From Aquabacter sp040755535 (GTDB taxonomy: Bacteria > Pseudomonadota > Alphaproteobacteria > Rhizobiales > Xanthobacteraceae): a stretch of 64,000 bases of DNA. Where the stretch lies: the NCBI GenBank assembly GCA_040755535.1, contig JBFMAV010000009.1, positions 1 to 64,000 of the forward strand. Direction: 5' to 3'. The position numbers and the translations under genes were made by a program. The notes beneath the pieces were generated by a model. It was not told the origin of the DNA. It was given only the letters and a program-made list of their open reading frames with translations, and ran no database searches. This document shows, piece by piece, positions 1 to 7,665 of the stretch. Within the stretch, counting starts at the first letter, position 1, and every line of letters begins with the position of its first letter.

Positions 1-90
1 TTTAACAGTGGAGCCGCGAGCCATTGCATTGGTGGCGGCGGATCGGGGCACGCATCGGCACCCCGGCGACCTCTCAGTCGGCCGCTTGGA

Positions 91-1395
91 TCAGCGCGCG
101 GTACTGAACGGGGCGGGCGGCTGAGTGGTCCCTGATATCGGCGCCGCCTGAGCCGCTTGGGACGCCAGGCTAGCAGTCTGCTGGCCCGGATCCGCTGGCT
201 TGCTGAAGCCGAGCGCGCCCATGGGGATGCCGCCGGGCCGGTTGGGGTCGGACTGCGCCGTCGCTGTGGAGGGGGCGGCCGTCGAAGGTCTGGCAGGATC
301 GGACTGTGCGACCGCCAGCAGGGTCGCGGTGCCCGAGGATGCGACGGCTCCGACGGGCGTGAAGCCATCATCCTGCACGCGCGGCGGACGCGTGGTTTTC
401 GGAATCGTCCCCGGTGCCGGACCCGCGGCGACGACGGGACCGTCCTGGTAGGCGGGATTCTCTTCCTTGAACTTCGCGAGGAAGACGGGGTGCATTCCCC
501 CATCAACGCCCGCGCGACTGGGGGCAAGCGGCGTGGAGGACACCAGTTCCGCCACCTTCATATCATCCGCGTGCTGCTTCTGCTGAACCGCCTGTGCGAT
601 GATGGGATCGACCGCGTAGGGCGGGCAGGGAAGATTGGCATCAAAGCCGCGTCCGACCTCGGGCGTCGCATTGAACACATACCGCCGATTGCACACATTC
701 ACCTTCGGCTCGCGCAGCGAGACGTCGAAGGCATCGGTGCCCTCTTTGAGGTTCTTCCAGAACGGCATCGCCGGATTGTTGCGGTGCTTCGCCATGTTGG
801 TGGGTGTCATGCGGAAGGGCAGCGCCTGCACCTGGAACGACTTCTGCCCACCCTCGAAAGCTTCGCGCCCGAGGGCGAACACTTCGGCGATCTGCTCGTC
901 GGTCATGGCGTAGCAGCCGGCCGACGAGCAATCACCATGAACCATCAGGAAATCGCCCGTCCGCCCATAGGAGCGGTCATAGGCATTGGGAAAGCCCAGA
1001 TTGAAGGACAGGTAATAGCTGGAGTTGGGATTCATCAGGCCAGGGGTAATCGTGTAGAATCCCTCCGGTGCCTGCCGATCTCCTGTCTTCACCTTGGGAC
1101 CGAGATCCCCCGACCACCGGCAGATCGGGTAGGTTTTCAGCAGCGCGAATTCGCCATTGCGCTTCTGCTTCCAGACCTCAAGCTCGGATTCCTGCTTGTA
1201 GATGCGCACCAGGATCGGGCTCTGGGGCGTCATGCCCTTGTCCTCGATCAGTGCAAGCGTCTTGGACGAAAGCGGCTGCCGGGCGCGCGCGGACACGTCA
1301 TTTCCATCCCCCACGCAGCCCGCGAGCGACAGCGCGGCCACGGTCGCCAGAGCGGCGAGGCGAAGGCGGGGACGGCGAAGATGCGGACGGCTCAA
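91..1395 (-). CDS. L,D-transpeptidase family lipoprotein (YkuD fold, YafK/DpaA-like)
   Basis: Murein-processing enzyme of the YkuD (L,D-transpeptidase) family, predicted to act in the periplasm on peptidoglycan crosslinks or on protein-peptidoglycan links. The N-terminus is a lipoprotein signal with a lipobox LAGC around residues 24-27. The catalytic signature HGDCSSAGCYAM lies near residues 153-164, with the expected His, Ser, Gly and catalytic Cys. The catalytic domain and the segment after it resemble E. coli YafK/DpaA, followed by a Pro/Ala/Thr-rich low-complexity tail from about residue 330. The start is TTG, chosen because a GGAG ribosome-binding site sits about 7 bases upstream and the signal peptide begins there. 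It is a single gene, separated from accA by about 240 bp. Family assignment is firm; whether it makes or cuts links is not decided by sequence. Confidence 0.88.
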   Translation of the reverse strand: MSRPHLRRPRLRLAALATVAALSLAGCVGDGNDVSARARQPLSSKTLALIEDKGMTPQSPILVRIYKQESELEVWKQKRNGEFALLKTYPICRWSGDLGPKVKTGDRQAPEGFYTITPGLMNPNSSYYLSFNLGFPNAYDRSYGRTGDFLMVHGDCSSAGCYAMTDEQIAEVFALGREAFEGGQKSFQVQALPFRMTPTNMAKHRNNPAMPFWKNLKEGTDAFDVSLREPKVNVCNRRYVFNATPEVGRGFDANLPCPPYAVDPIIAQAVQQKQHADDMKVAELVSSTPLAPSRAGVDGGMHPVFLAKFKEENPAYQDGPVVAAGPAPGTIPKTTRPPRVQDDGFTPVGAVASSGTATLLAVAQSDPARPSTAAPSTATAQSDPNRPGGIPMGALGFSKPADPGQQTASLASQAAQAAPISGTTQPPAPFSTAR

Positions 1396-1635
1396 CGCAG
1401 AACTCCAAGGTCCATTCCGGGTGCGGTGAGCGTCATCTCTAGACCCCTCACCCTTGCGCTCCGGTTACCGCAAGACGGCGAAAATGGGAACATCATCCGC
1501 CGATAGCTCGGACACAAGCGGTCAAATGAGGCCAAGTTGAGATGAACCAGCACGATCAGGGCCGGCTGCGGCACGCAGGTCAGCGTCACGCAAGCCTAGA
1601 GTTAACAAACCCTTAACAGGTGACGGCCGCGCCCC

Positions 1636-2586
1636 TCAGAGGGTGCGGCCGATGGCCAGGAACTTCTCGCGCCGCGCCTTGCGCACGGCAATGCCGTCCA
1701 GCCCTGCAAAGCCGGCCAGAGCATCGGCGATGGCATCGCCCGTCGCCGCGATGGCTGCTTTGGAATCGCGGTGCGCACCGCCCGTCGGTTCCTTGATGAT
1801 CGTGTCCACGACCCCGAACCGCAGCAGATCCTGAGCGGTGATCTTCATGTTGGTGGCGGCATCCTGCGCCTTGGCGGTGTCGCGCCACAGGATGGAGGCG
1901 GCGCCTTCCGGCGAGATGACGCTATAGATGGCGTGCTCCAGCATCAGCACCTTATTGGCGGTGGCGATGGCGATGGCTCCGCCCGATCCCCCCTCGCCGA
2001 TGATGACCGCCACATTGGGCACGGTCAGCGAGAGGCAGGCATCCGTTGAGCGGGCAATGGCTTCCGCCTGTCCCCGCTCCTCGGCGCCGATGCCGGGATA
2101 GGCGCCGGCCGTGTCCACGAGCGCCACCACCGGAAGCTGGAAGCGGTCCGCCAGTTCCATGATGCGCACGGCCTTGCGGTAGCCCTCCGGGCGCGCCATG
2201 CCGAAATTGTGCCGGATGCGCGATTCCGTGGTCGAGCCCTTCTCGTGGCCGATCACGCAGACCGCTTCGCCGCGGAAACGAGCGAAGCCGCCGATGATCG
2301 CCTCGTCCTCGCCAAACTTGCGATCGCCGGCGAGCGGCGTGAAATCCTCGAACAATCCCTTGGCGAAATCGGAGAAATGCGGGCGAAGCGGGTGCCGCGC
2401 CACCAACGTCTTCTGCCAGGGCGTCAGGTTCGCATAAAGCTGGACCAGCGCCTCGTGCGCCTTGGTCTCGAGGCGCTGGACGTCGTCGGCAATGGCCACG
2501 CCGTCCCCGGTGGAGAGCGCGCGCAATTCCTCGACCTTCGCCTCGAGTTCGGCCACCGGCTTCTCGAAGTCCAAATAACTGCGCAT
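1636..2586 (-). CDS. accA: acetyl-CoA carboxylase carboxyltransferase subunit alpha
   Basis: Alpha subunit of the carboxyltransferase half of acetyl-CoA carboxylase. With AccD it moves the carboxyl group from biotin on AccB to acetyl-CoA, giving malonyl-CoA for fatty acid synthesis in the cytoplasm. The 316-residue length is typical of AccA. The N-terminal segment (YLDFEKPVAELEAKVEELR) and the crotonase-like core with GRKFGEDEAI-type, YPGIGAEERGQ and GEGGSGGA motifs are recognisable. The start is ATG at the right end of the gene. accD and accBC are not in the window, as is usual in alphaproteobacteria. No terminator is obvious downstream. Confidence 0.97.
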   Translation of the reverse strand: MRSYLDFEKPVAELEAKVEELRALSTGDGVAIADDVQRLETKAHEALVQLYANLTPWQKTLVARHPLRPHFSDFAKGLFEDFTPLAGDRKFGEDEAIIGGFARFRGEAVCVIGHEKGSTTESRIRHNFGMARPEGYRKAVRIMELADRFQLPVVALVDTAGAYPGIGAEERGQAEAIARSTDACLSLTVPNVAVIIGEGGSGGAIAIATANKVLMLEHAIYSVISPEGAASILWRDTAKAQDAATNMKITAQDLLRFGVVDTIIKEPTGGAHRDSKAAIAATGDAIADALAGFAGLDGIAVRKARREKFLAIGRTL

Positions 2587-2770
2587 GGATGCCTGCGGTG
2601 TTGAAGGTGGACGACGCCTGAGCGTGCCTGAAAGCGGGGCGGAAGCTGCCCGCCGACGGCAGGCGAGTCAAGCGCCGCGGGCCGCCGCCCCCTTGGCAGG
2701 GGGCAGGCAACCTATCGGCGCGTCCTGCGTTAAGGACCAATGATGGTGAATATGAGAAGTTGGGACTTCC

Positions 2771-2977
2771 ATGGGTGAAATGCACGAGAAGGATCTGCGC
2801 GGCACCTCCTCGGAGGGGATCGATCACGCGCGCTCCGGCGCAGCGAAGGATTCTGCCAAAACACCGGCGGCTGGCCCCCATGCCAAGCCAAGTCTTACAG
2901 CGCCCGAAAAAACGCCGGGCACCGGCAGTCTGCCGGATCCGGATCGGCCCCAGGACGGGGACGCCACGACCGGCTGA
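2771..2977 (+). CDS. small hydrophilic hypothetical protein
   Basis: A 68-residue open frame, rich in Gly, Pro, Asp, Lys and Ala, with no membrane segment, no Cys and no recognisable domain. The protein looks disordered. Codon use is GC-rich at third positions, like neighbouring genes. A purine-rich GAGAAG lies about 11 bases before the ATG. It stands alone between accA (divergent) and the yggT gene, about 170 bp before the latter. No function can be proposed; it could also be a chance frame. Confidence 0.45.
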   Translation: MGEMHEKDLRGTSSEGIDHARSGAAKDSAKTPAAGPHAKPSLTAPEKTPGTGSLPDPDRPQDGDATTG

Positions 2978-3150
2978 CCGGTCGGCGTGTGTCTCGCTGT
3001 CGCGCCTGAGCGCGGTGATCAGGGTGCCACAGACCGTGTGTCCTGGCATCGCACATGCGATGCTCTGTTCAAGTCCCGCCGGCTTGGCTATTGGTTCGCC
3101 ATAGGGTTCATCGCGAGCCCGCCGATGCCCTGCCGAGGAAGCCTTCGCCG

Positions 3151-3441
3151 ATGCGCGCCATTCTCGACGTCATTCTCATCATCCTTCAGCTTTATGTGTG
3201 GGTGCTCATTGCCGCTGCCGTGCTGTCTTGGCTGGTGGCGTTCAATGTCGTGAACATGCACAACCAGTTTGTCCGCTCGGTCGGCGAATTCCTCTATCGC
3301 ATCACCGAGCCGGTGCTTGCGCCGATCCGCTCCATTCTGCCGAGCCTCGGCGGCCTCGACCTGTCGCCGATGGTGCTCATTCTGCTGATCTTTTTCATTG
3401 AACGCGTGATCGGACTTTATATCTACCCTTACGTGTTCTAG
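3151..3441 (+). CDS. YggT family membrane protein
   Basis: Small integral membrane protein of the YggT family (96 residues) with two hydrophobic segments, at about residues 3-25 and 66-90. They flank the family motif around RITEPVLAPIR and a conserved PSLGGLDLSP stretch. In other bacteria YggT-like proteins sit next to cell-division or PPOX-class genes, and in plastids they help with cytochrome or division-ring organisation; the bacterial role is not settled. The ATG at 3151 was chosen over an in-frame upstream ATG because GAGGAA lies 10 bases before it and the family N-terminus starts here. Its stop is 4 bp from the next gene, so the two are probably co-transcribed, a pairing common in bacteria. 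Confidence 0.9.
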   Translation: MRAILDVILIILQLYVWVLIAAAVLSWLVAFNVVNMHNQFVRSVGEFLYRITEPVLAPIRSILPSLGGLDLSPMVLILLIFFIERVIGLYIYPYVF

Positions 3442-3445
3442 GCCG

Positions 3446-3751
3446 TTGAGTTTCTGGAGTCCTTACACGGGCGGGATCGACGTGCGAGTGCGCGTCACCC
3501 CAAAGGGCGGACGCGACCATGTGGATGGCGTCGTCGCCTTGTCCGATGGCAACGAAGTTTTGAAAGTGCGTGTGCGGGTCGCGCCGGAAGATGGCGCCGC
3601 CAATGCCGCGGTGGCGCGGCTGATAGCCGCCGCGGCTGACATCCCCCCCTCCCACGTTTCTCTGGTGGCGGGCGCAACGGCCCGCCTCAAGACCTTCCGC
3701 CTGAAGGGAGACCCGGCGATCCTGGGCGCCGCCTTGGAGCGATTGCGATAG
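3446..3751 (+). CDS. DUF167 family protein (YggU-like)
   Basis: A 101-residue protein of the DUF167/YggU family. The core VRVTPKGGRD (about residues 15-24), the LKVRVRVAPEDGAANAAV stretch and the C-terminal KTFRLKGD match the family alpha/beta fold. Function is unknown in the literature I can recall. The start is TTG 4 bases after the yggT stop, giving the short leader MSFWSP typical of this family; the next in-frame alternatives would truncate the first strand. It follows yggT directly, the usual genomic partner. Confidence 0.88.
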   Translation: MSFWSPYTGGIDVRVRVTPKGGRDHVDGVVALSDGNEVLKVRVRVAPEDGAANAAVARLIAAAADIPPSHVSLVAGATARLKTFRLKGDPAILGAALERLR

Positions 3752-3784
3752 TCCCACGCAGCGACGTCTGCGACCGGCATCCTG

Positions 3785-4744
3785 TCAGAGACCGAGCTTC
3801 ATCACGCGAATGGCGTTGAGCCGCGCCACTTTCTCCCGGTGCTCAGCCGAGATAGCCGCCTGATCCAGGAAATGGCCGGCAACTGCCGAATCCTCGTAGG
3901 GATAGTCCACCGAGAACATCACCTGATCCGCGCCGAGCGCGGATATGGCCGCGATGAGGGGTACATCGTCGCATTGGCCGGACGTGGTGACGAACAGGTT
4001 GCGCTTGAGATAATCCGATGGCTTGAGCTGCAATGGGCGCTTGCCTGTGATCAGTTCGGCGCGGCTGTCCAGGCGCCAAAGCACAAAAGGAAGCGTCTCG
4101 CCCATGTGGCCGAGGATGATCTTCAGCCGGGGAAAGCGATCGAACACGCCGGAAAAGACCAGGCGCAGGAAATGCGCGGACATTTCCATGTTCCACTCCC
4201 AGGTGGCCTTGCGCAATTCGGGCGCGCCCTGGAGTACGTGAGGCAGGACATGGCAGTCCTCCGGGTGCATGTAGAGCGGCACATCGAGATGCTGGAGCGT
4301 GTCCCAGAAGGGATCATAGCAGGGATTATCCAGATAAATGCCATGGGTATGCCCATTCACCATGGCCCCGACGAATCCCAAATCGCGCACGCACCGCTCC
4401 AGCTCGGTGCTGGCCGCCGAGACGTCCTGCATCGCGAGATGCGCGAACCCCCGGTAGCGCGTGGGATGGCGCGCCACGCCTTCCGCGAGAAGGTCATTGG
4501 CCTCGCGCGCGAGGCGCACGGCCCGCGCCGCATCTGGCTCGGCCTGAACGCCGGGGCCGGATATGGAGAGCACGGAGAGTTCGATGCCGGCCTCGTCCAT
4601 GGCGGAGAGCCGACGCTCCCCGAGATCGGACAACAGGTCGACCAATTGGCGCTGGGCGCCGGCCGTCACCGCCGGCATGCCCTCGATCAGCCGGTCCTCA
4701 AGTCCTGGGACGATGAAGTGCTCTTCGAGTGCGATCTTTTTCAT
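3785..4744 (-). CDS. amidohydrolase family protein (ACMSD/2,3-dihydroxybenzoate decarboxylase-like)
   Basis: Metal-dependent TIM-barrel protein of the amidohydrolase_2 group, which contains 2,3-dihydroxybenzoate and gamma-resorcylate decarboxylases. The N-terminal ALEEHF motif supplies the first metal ligands, MHPED near residue 180 the central His, GHMGE near residue 232 another conserved His, and FSVDYPYED near residue 283 the terminal Asp. The 319-residue length is usual for the group. The likely reaction is nonoxidative decarboxylation or hydrolysis of an aromatic or lactone substrate; the substrate cannot be read from sequence. The gene stands alone, divergent from the FAD dehydrogenase to its right. 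Confidence 0.85.
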   Translation of the reverse strand: MKKIALEEHFIVPGLEDRLIEGMPAVTAGAQRQLVDLLSDLGERRLSAMDEAGIELSVLSISGPGVQAEPDAARAVRLAREANDLLAEGVARHPTRYRGFAHLAMQDVSAASTELERCVRDLGFVGAMVNGHTHGIYLDNPCYDPFWDTLQHLDVPLYMHPEDCHVLPHVLQGAPELRKATWEWNMEMSAHFLRLVFSGVFDRFPRLKIILGHMGETLPFVLWRLDSRAELITGKRPLQLKPSDYLKRNLFVTTSGQCDDVPLIAAISALGADQVMFSVDYPYEDSAVAGHFLDQAAISAEHREKVARLNAIRVMKLGL

Positions 4745-4912
4745 GGGCCCTTCCGGTCGGCACGGGACGCGGCTTGAGCGCGCGCCCCAATCATGTGCGC
4801 GCGTTCAACCGCCGCGAGAGCATCATAAGCGGGACCATGTGTCACCCGCATAGTGGGGCGACACATGCTCCTTCCCCTTGATCCCATGGCGGTCGTCGGC
4901 CAGTTTCGCGCC

Positions 4913-6367
4913 ATGTCCAGCATCGCCCCGCCCCCGCTGCAATTGCCGCCGGAACGCACCGCGCAAACCCTCGCGCGGCTTGCCGCCGCCCTCGGCCCGC
5001 GCGGCGTCCTGACCGCGCCCTCCGACATGGCGGGATACCTCGTGGAGCCGCGCGGGCTTTTTCCTGGCAGCGCGCCCGCCGTGCTGCGCCCCGCCAGCAC
5101 CGAGGAAGTCTCGCTTTGCTTGTCCGCCTGCGCCGAGGCGGGATTGCCCGTGGTGCCTCAGGGCGGCAATACCGGGCTTGTCGGCGGCCAGGTGGCCTTC
5201 GGCGCCCTGGTCCTGTCGCTGGATCGCATGGACAAGGTCCGTGCCGTTGACCCGACCGACCTGACACTGACGCTCGAAGCCGGCGTGACGCTCCATGCCG
5301 CCCGTGCTGCGGCCGAGGCGGCGGATTGTCTCTTTCCGCTCTCCATCGCCTCGGAAGGCACGTGCCGCATCGGCGGCAACCTTGCCACCAATGCCGGCGG
5401 CACAGCCGTTCTGCGCTATGGCAACATGCGCGAACTGACGCTGGGGCTGGAAGTCGTGCTGGCGGACGGGCGCGTCTGGAACGGGCTTTCCCGCCTGCGC
5501 AAGGACAATACCGGCTATGATCTCCGAGACTTGTTCATCGGCTCCGAGGGGACGCTCGGGGTCATTACGGCGGCCGTGCTGCGCCTGTTCCCCCGGCCAC
5601 GCCACCGCACCACGGTCCTGGTGGGCGTGAAAGACCCGCACGCGGTGCTCGCTTTGATGCGCCGGTTCCGTGCGATCGCGGGCGATGCCTTGACCGGTTT
5701 CGAGATGATCCCCCAGTTCGGTCTCGATCTGGTTCTGCGGCATATGCCGGCGCACCGCCGCCCGCTCGACGGGACTCATGCCTTCTACGCGCTGGCGGAA
5801 CTCACCTCCACCCGTGCGTCAGACGACCTGGGACACCTAGCGGAGGGCATTCTGTCGGACGCCTTCGAATCCGGCGAGATCGAGGATGCCGTCATCGCCG
5901 CGAGCGAGGCGCAGGCTCACGCGCTCTGGCGCTTGCGCGAGGACCTGTCCGACGCCCAGAAGGCTGAAGGCGGATCCATCAAGCATGATGTGTCGGTGCC
6001 GGTTTCGAAGGTGGCCGACTTCGTTGTTGAAGCCTCGCGGCTCTGCGAAGCACAGATGCGGGGGGTTCGGGTGTGCGCGTTCGGCCATGTGGGCGACGGC
6101 AACATCCATTTCAATCTGACCCAGCCCGTTGACATGGAGAAAGACGCCTTCCTTGCCACATGGGAAACCTTCAATCGCCTGGTGCATGATTATGTGGCCT
6201 CGCTCGGGGGCTCCATATCCGCAGAGCACGGCATCGGCTGGCTGAAGCGGGAGGAACTTGCCCGATATAAGGACCCGGTCGCGCTGGACATGATGGCCCG
6301 CCTGAAGGCGAGCCTCGACCCGAACGGCCTGCTCAATCCGGGGAAGGTGCTGCCGGGCGCGCTTTGA
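4913..6367 (+). CDS. FAD-binding oxidoreductase (GlcD/D-2-hydroxyglutarate dehydrogenase-like)
   Basis: Flavoprotein of the PCMH-type FAD-binding family with a FAD-oxidase C-terminal domain, the fold of glycolate oxidase subunit D, D-lactate and D-2-hydroxyglutarate dehydrogenases. The FAD-binding segment has VPQGGNTGLVGGQ and GGNLATNAGGT motifs. The C-terminal half has GHVGDGNIHFN with the metal-binding His residues and SAEHGIGWLK near the end. The most likely reaction is oxidation of a D-2-hydroxyacid to the 2-oxoacid. The ATG at 4913 fits the family N-terminus (484 residues); a GTG at 4853 would add 20 residues. The 3' end overlaps the convergent MFS gene by 35 bp. Confidence 0.88.
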   Translation: MSSIAPPPLQLPPERTAQTLARLAAALGPRGVLTAPSDMAGYLVEPRGLFPGSAPAVLRPASTEEVSLCLSACAEAGLPVVPQGGNTGLVGGQVAFGALVLSLDRMDKVRAVDPTDLTLTLEAGVTLHAARAAAEAADCLFPLSIASEGTCRIGGNLATNAGGTAVLRYGNMRELTLGLEVVLADGRVWNGLSRLRKDNTGYDLRDLFIGSEGTLGVITAAVLRLFPRPRHRTTVLVGVKDPHAVLALMRRFRAIAGDALTGFEMIPQFGLDLVLRHMPAHRRPLDGTHAFYALAELTSTRASDDLGHLAEGILSDAFESGEIEDAVIAASEAQAHALWRLREDLSDAQKAEGGSIKHDVSVPVSKVADFVVEASRLCEAQMRGVRVCAFGHVGDGNIHFNLTQPVDMEKDAFLATWETFNRLVHDYVASLGGSISAEHGIGWLKREELARYKDPVALDMMARLKASLDPNGLLNPGKVLPGAL

Positions 6368-7553
6368 CACCCACCACCGTCACCATCGCGATCAGCAACG
6401 GCAGCGCGGCAGCGATGAACACGGCATGGGTCCGGTGCTGGTCCAGCAAAGCCCCATAGACCAGCGGGCCGACGAGGGCGCCCACGTCGAAACCCGAATA
6501 GACGATGCCGAACACCTTGCCCCGGGCCGTGCCCGGCGTTGCCTGGCGCACCAGCACGTCGCGCGACGGCGTCGTGATGCCGAGGGCACCACCCGCCAGC
6601 ATCATGAGGCCGAACGTGCCCGCCGGTGGAAGGGAAAGCGCGCCGATGGCGAGCAGAGCACCGCATCCCACCATAAGCCCGAGAATCGCCACCCCGTGAT
6701 GGTGCCTGACCCGGTCGGCGAGGTATCCGCCCGCCATCACACCGAGGATGCTCGCTGCAAGGTAGAACGTGAGGGCGAGGCTCGCGATCGGCGCCGTCAT
6801 CCCGAATCCTTCCTGCAAGGCGGTGATGCCGAAGCTCTGCAATCCCACGAGGCAGGTGGCTGTCAGGAAGAAATAGGAAAAGGCCAGCACCACCACCTTC
6901 ATGCGCAAGATCGAGCCGAAGCTGAGCATCGCGTCGCCCGCTTGCTCGCCCCCCGGCGCCGCGTCAATCTTCAGGAGCGGCCGCACAAGAAGGAAACACA
7001 GCGCAGCGCCGAAGCAGCCGAGACCGGTGGCCAGAAGCGCAAATCGCCAGCCGAAGGCAAGTCCCAGCGCGCCGACGAGCAATGGCGACGCCACATAACC
7101 GAGGCTCCCTGCCACCACATGGGCGGCAAAGGCGCGCCCGAGGCGCGGCGGCGCCACCTGATGGCTCAGGATGGAGAGATCGGCGGGGTGGTACACGCTG
7201 TTGCCGAGCCCCGCGAGCGCTGCAAGCGGCAACAGGGCCAAATGGCTGGGGGCCAGCCCCATGGCTGCGATGGCACCGGACTGAAGCATCATGCCGGCAA
7301 TCAGAAGGCGGTCGGCGCCGAACCGATCCACAAGGATGCCTGCGGCCACCTGCCCGGCGCCGGAGCACAAATAGAAGACCGAAAGCACCGCCCCGAGTTC
7401 CGTGAACGACACGCCGAGATCCGAGCGCATAGCGATGAACAAAGGCGCGAGCGCCAACTGAAGCAGGTGGCTGACGAAGTGACCGGCACTGACGATGGAG
7501 ATGGTGGCGATCTCGCGCCGCGGCGAACCGATCGGCAGATTCAGCACGGACAA
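6333..7553 (-). CDS. MFS transporter (fosmidomycin-resistance-like branch)
   Basis: Major facilitator superfamily permease of 406 residues with about 12 hydrophobic segments. The loop 2-3 motif appears as DRFGADR, followed by LAALAGLGNSVYHPAD, which is typical of the Fsr/YfiS-like branch. A DRVRHHHG loop starts the second half. It is probably a drug or metabolite exporter in the inner membrane; the substrate is unknown. The TTG start is supported by a strong GGAGGAAG ribosome-binding site about 6 bases upstream. It overlaps the convergent FAD dehydrogenase at its 3' end. About 110 bp separate it from the SpoIIE phosphatase gene upstream, so read-through from that operon is possible. Confidence 0.88.
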   Translation of the reverse strand: MSVLNLPIGSPRREIATISIVSAGHFVSHLLQLALAPLFIAMRSDLGVSFTELGAVLSVFYLCSGAGQVAAGILVDRFGADRLLIAGMMLQSGAIAAMGLAPSHLALLPLAALAGLGNSVYHPADLSILSHQVAPPRLGRAFAAHVVAGSLGYVASPLLVGALGLAFGWRFALLATGLGCFGAALCFLLVRPLLKIDAAPGGEQAGDAMLSFGSILRMKVVVLAFSYFFLTATCLVGLQSFGITALQEGFGMTAPIASLALTFYLAASILGVMAGGYLADRVRHHHGVAILGLMVGCGALLAIGALSLPPAGTFGLMMLAGGALGITTPSRDVLVRQATPGTARGKVFGIVYSGFDVGALVGPLVYGALLDQHRTHAVFIAAALPLLIAMVTVVGVKARPAAPSPD

Positions 7554-7665
7554 GGCACTTCCTCCTGGCCCGCAGGTGCGGGCGGGTCGCTCACCGACGG
7601 CCCCCGACCGGCGCGACGAGCCTCCTTATTCTTCAACAGTCCCAGATACGAACCTCAAGCCCTGT

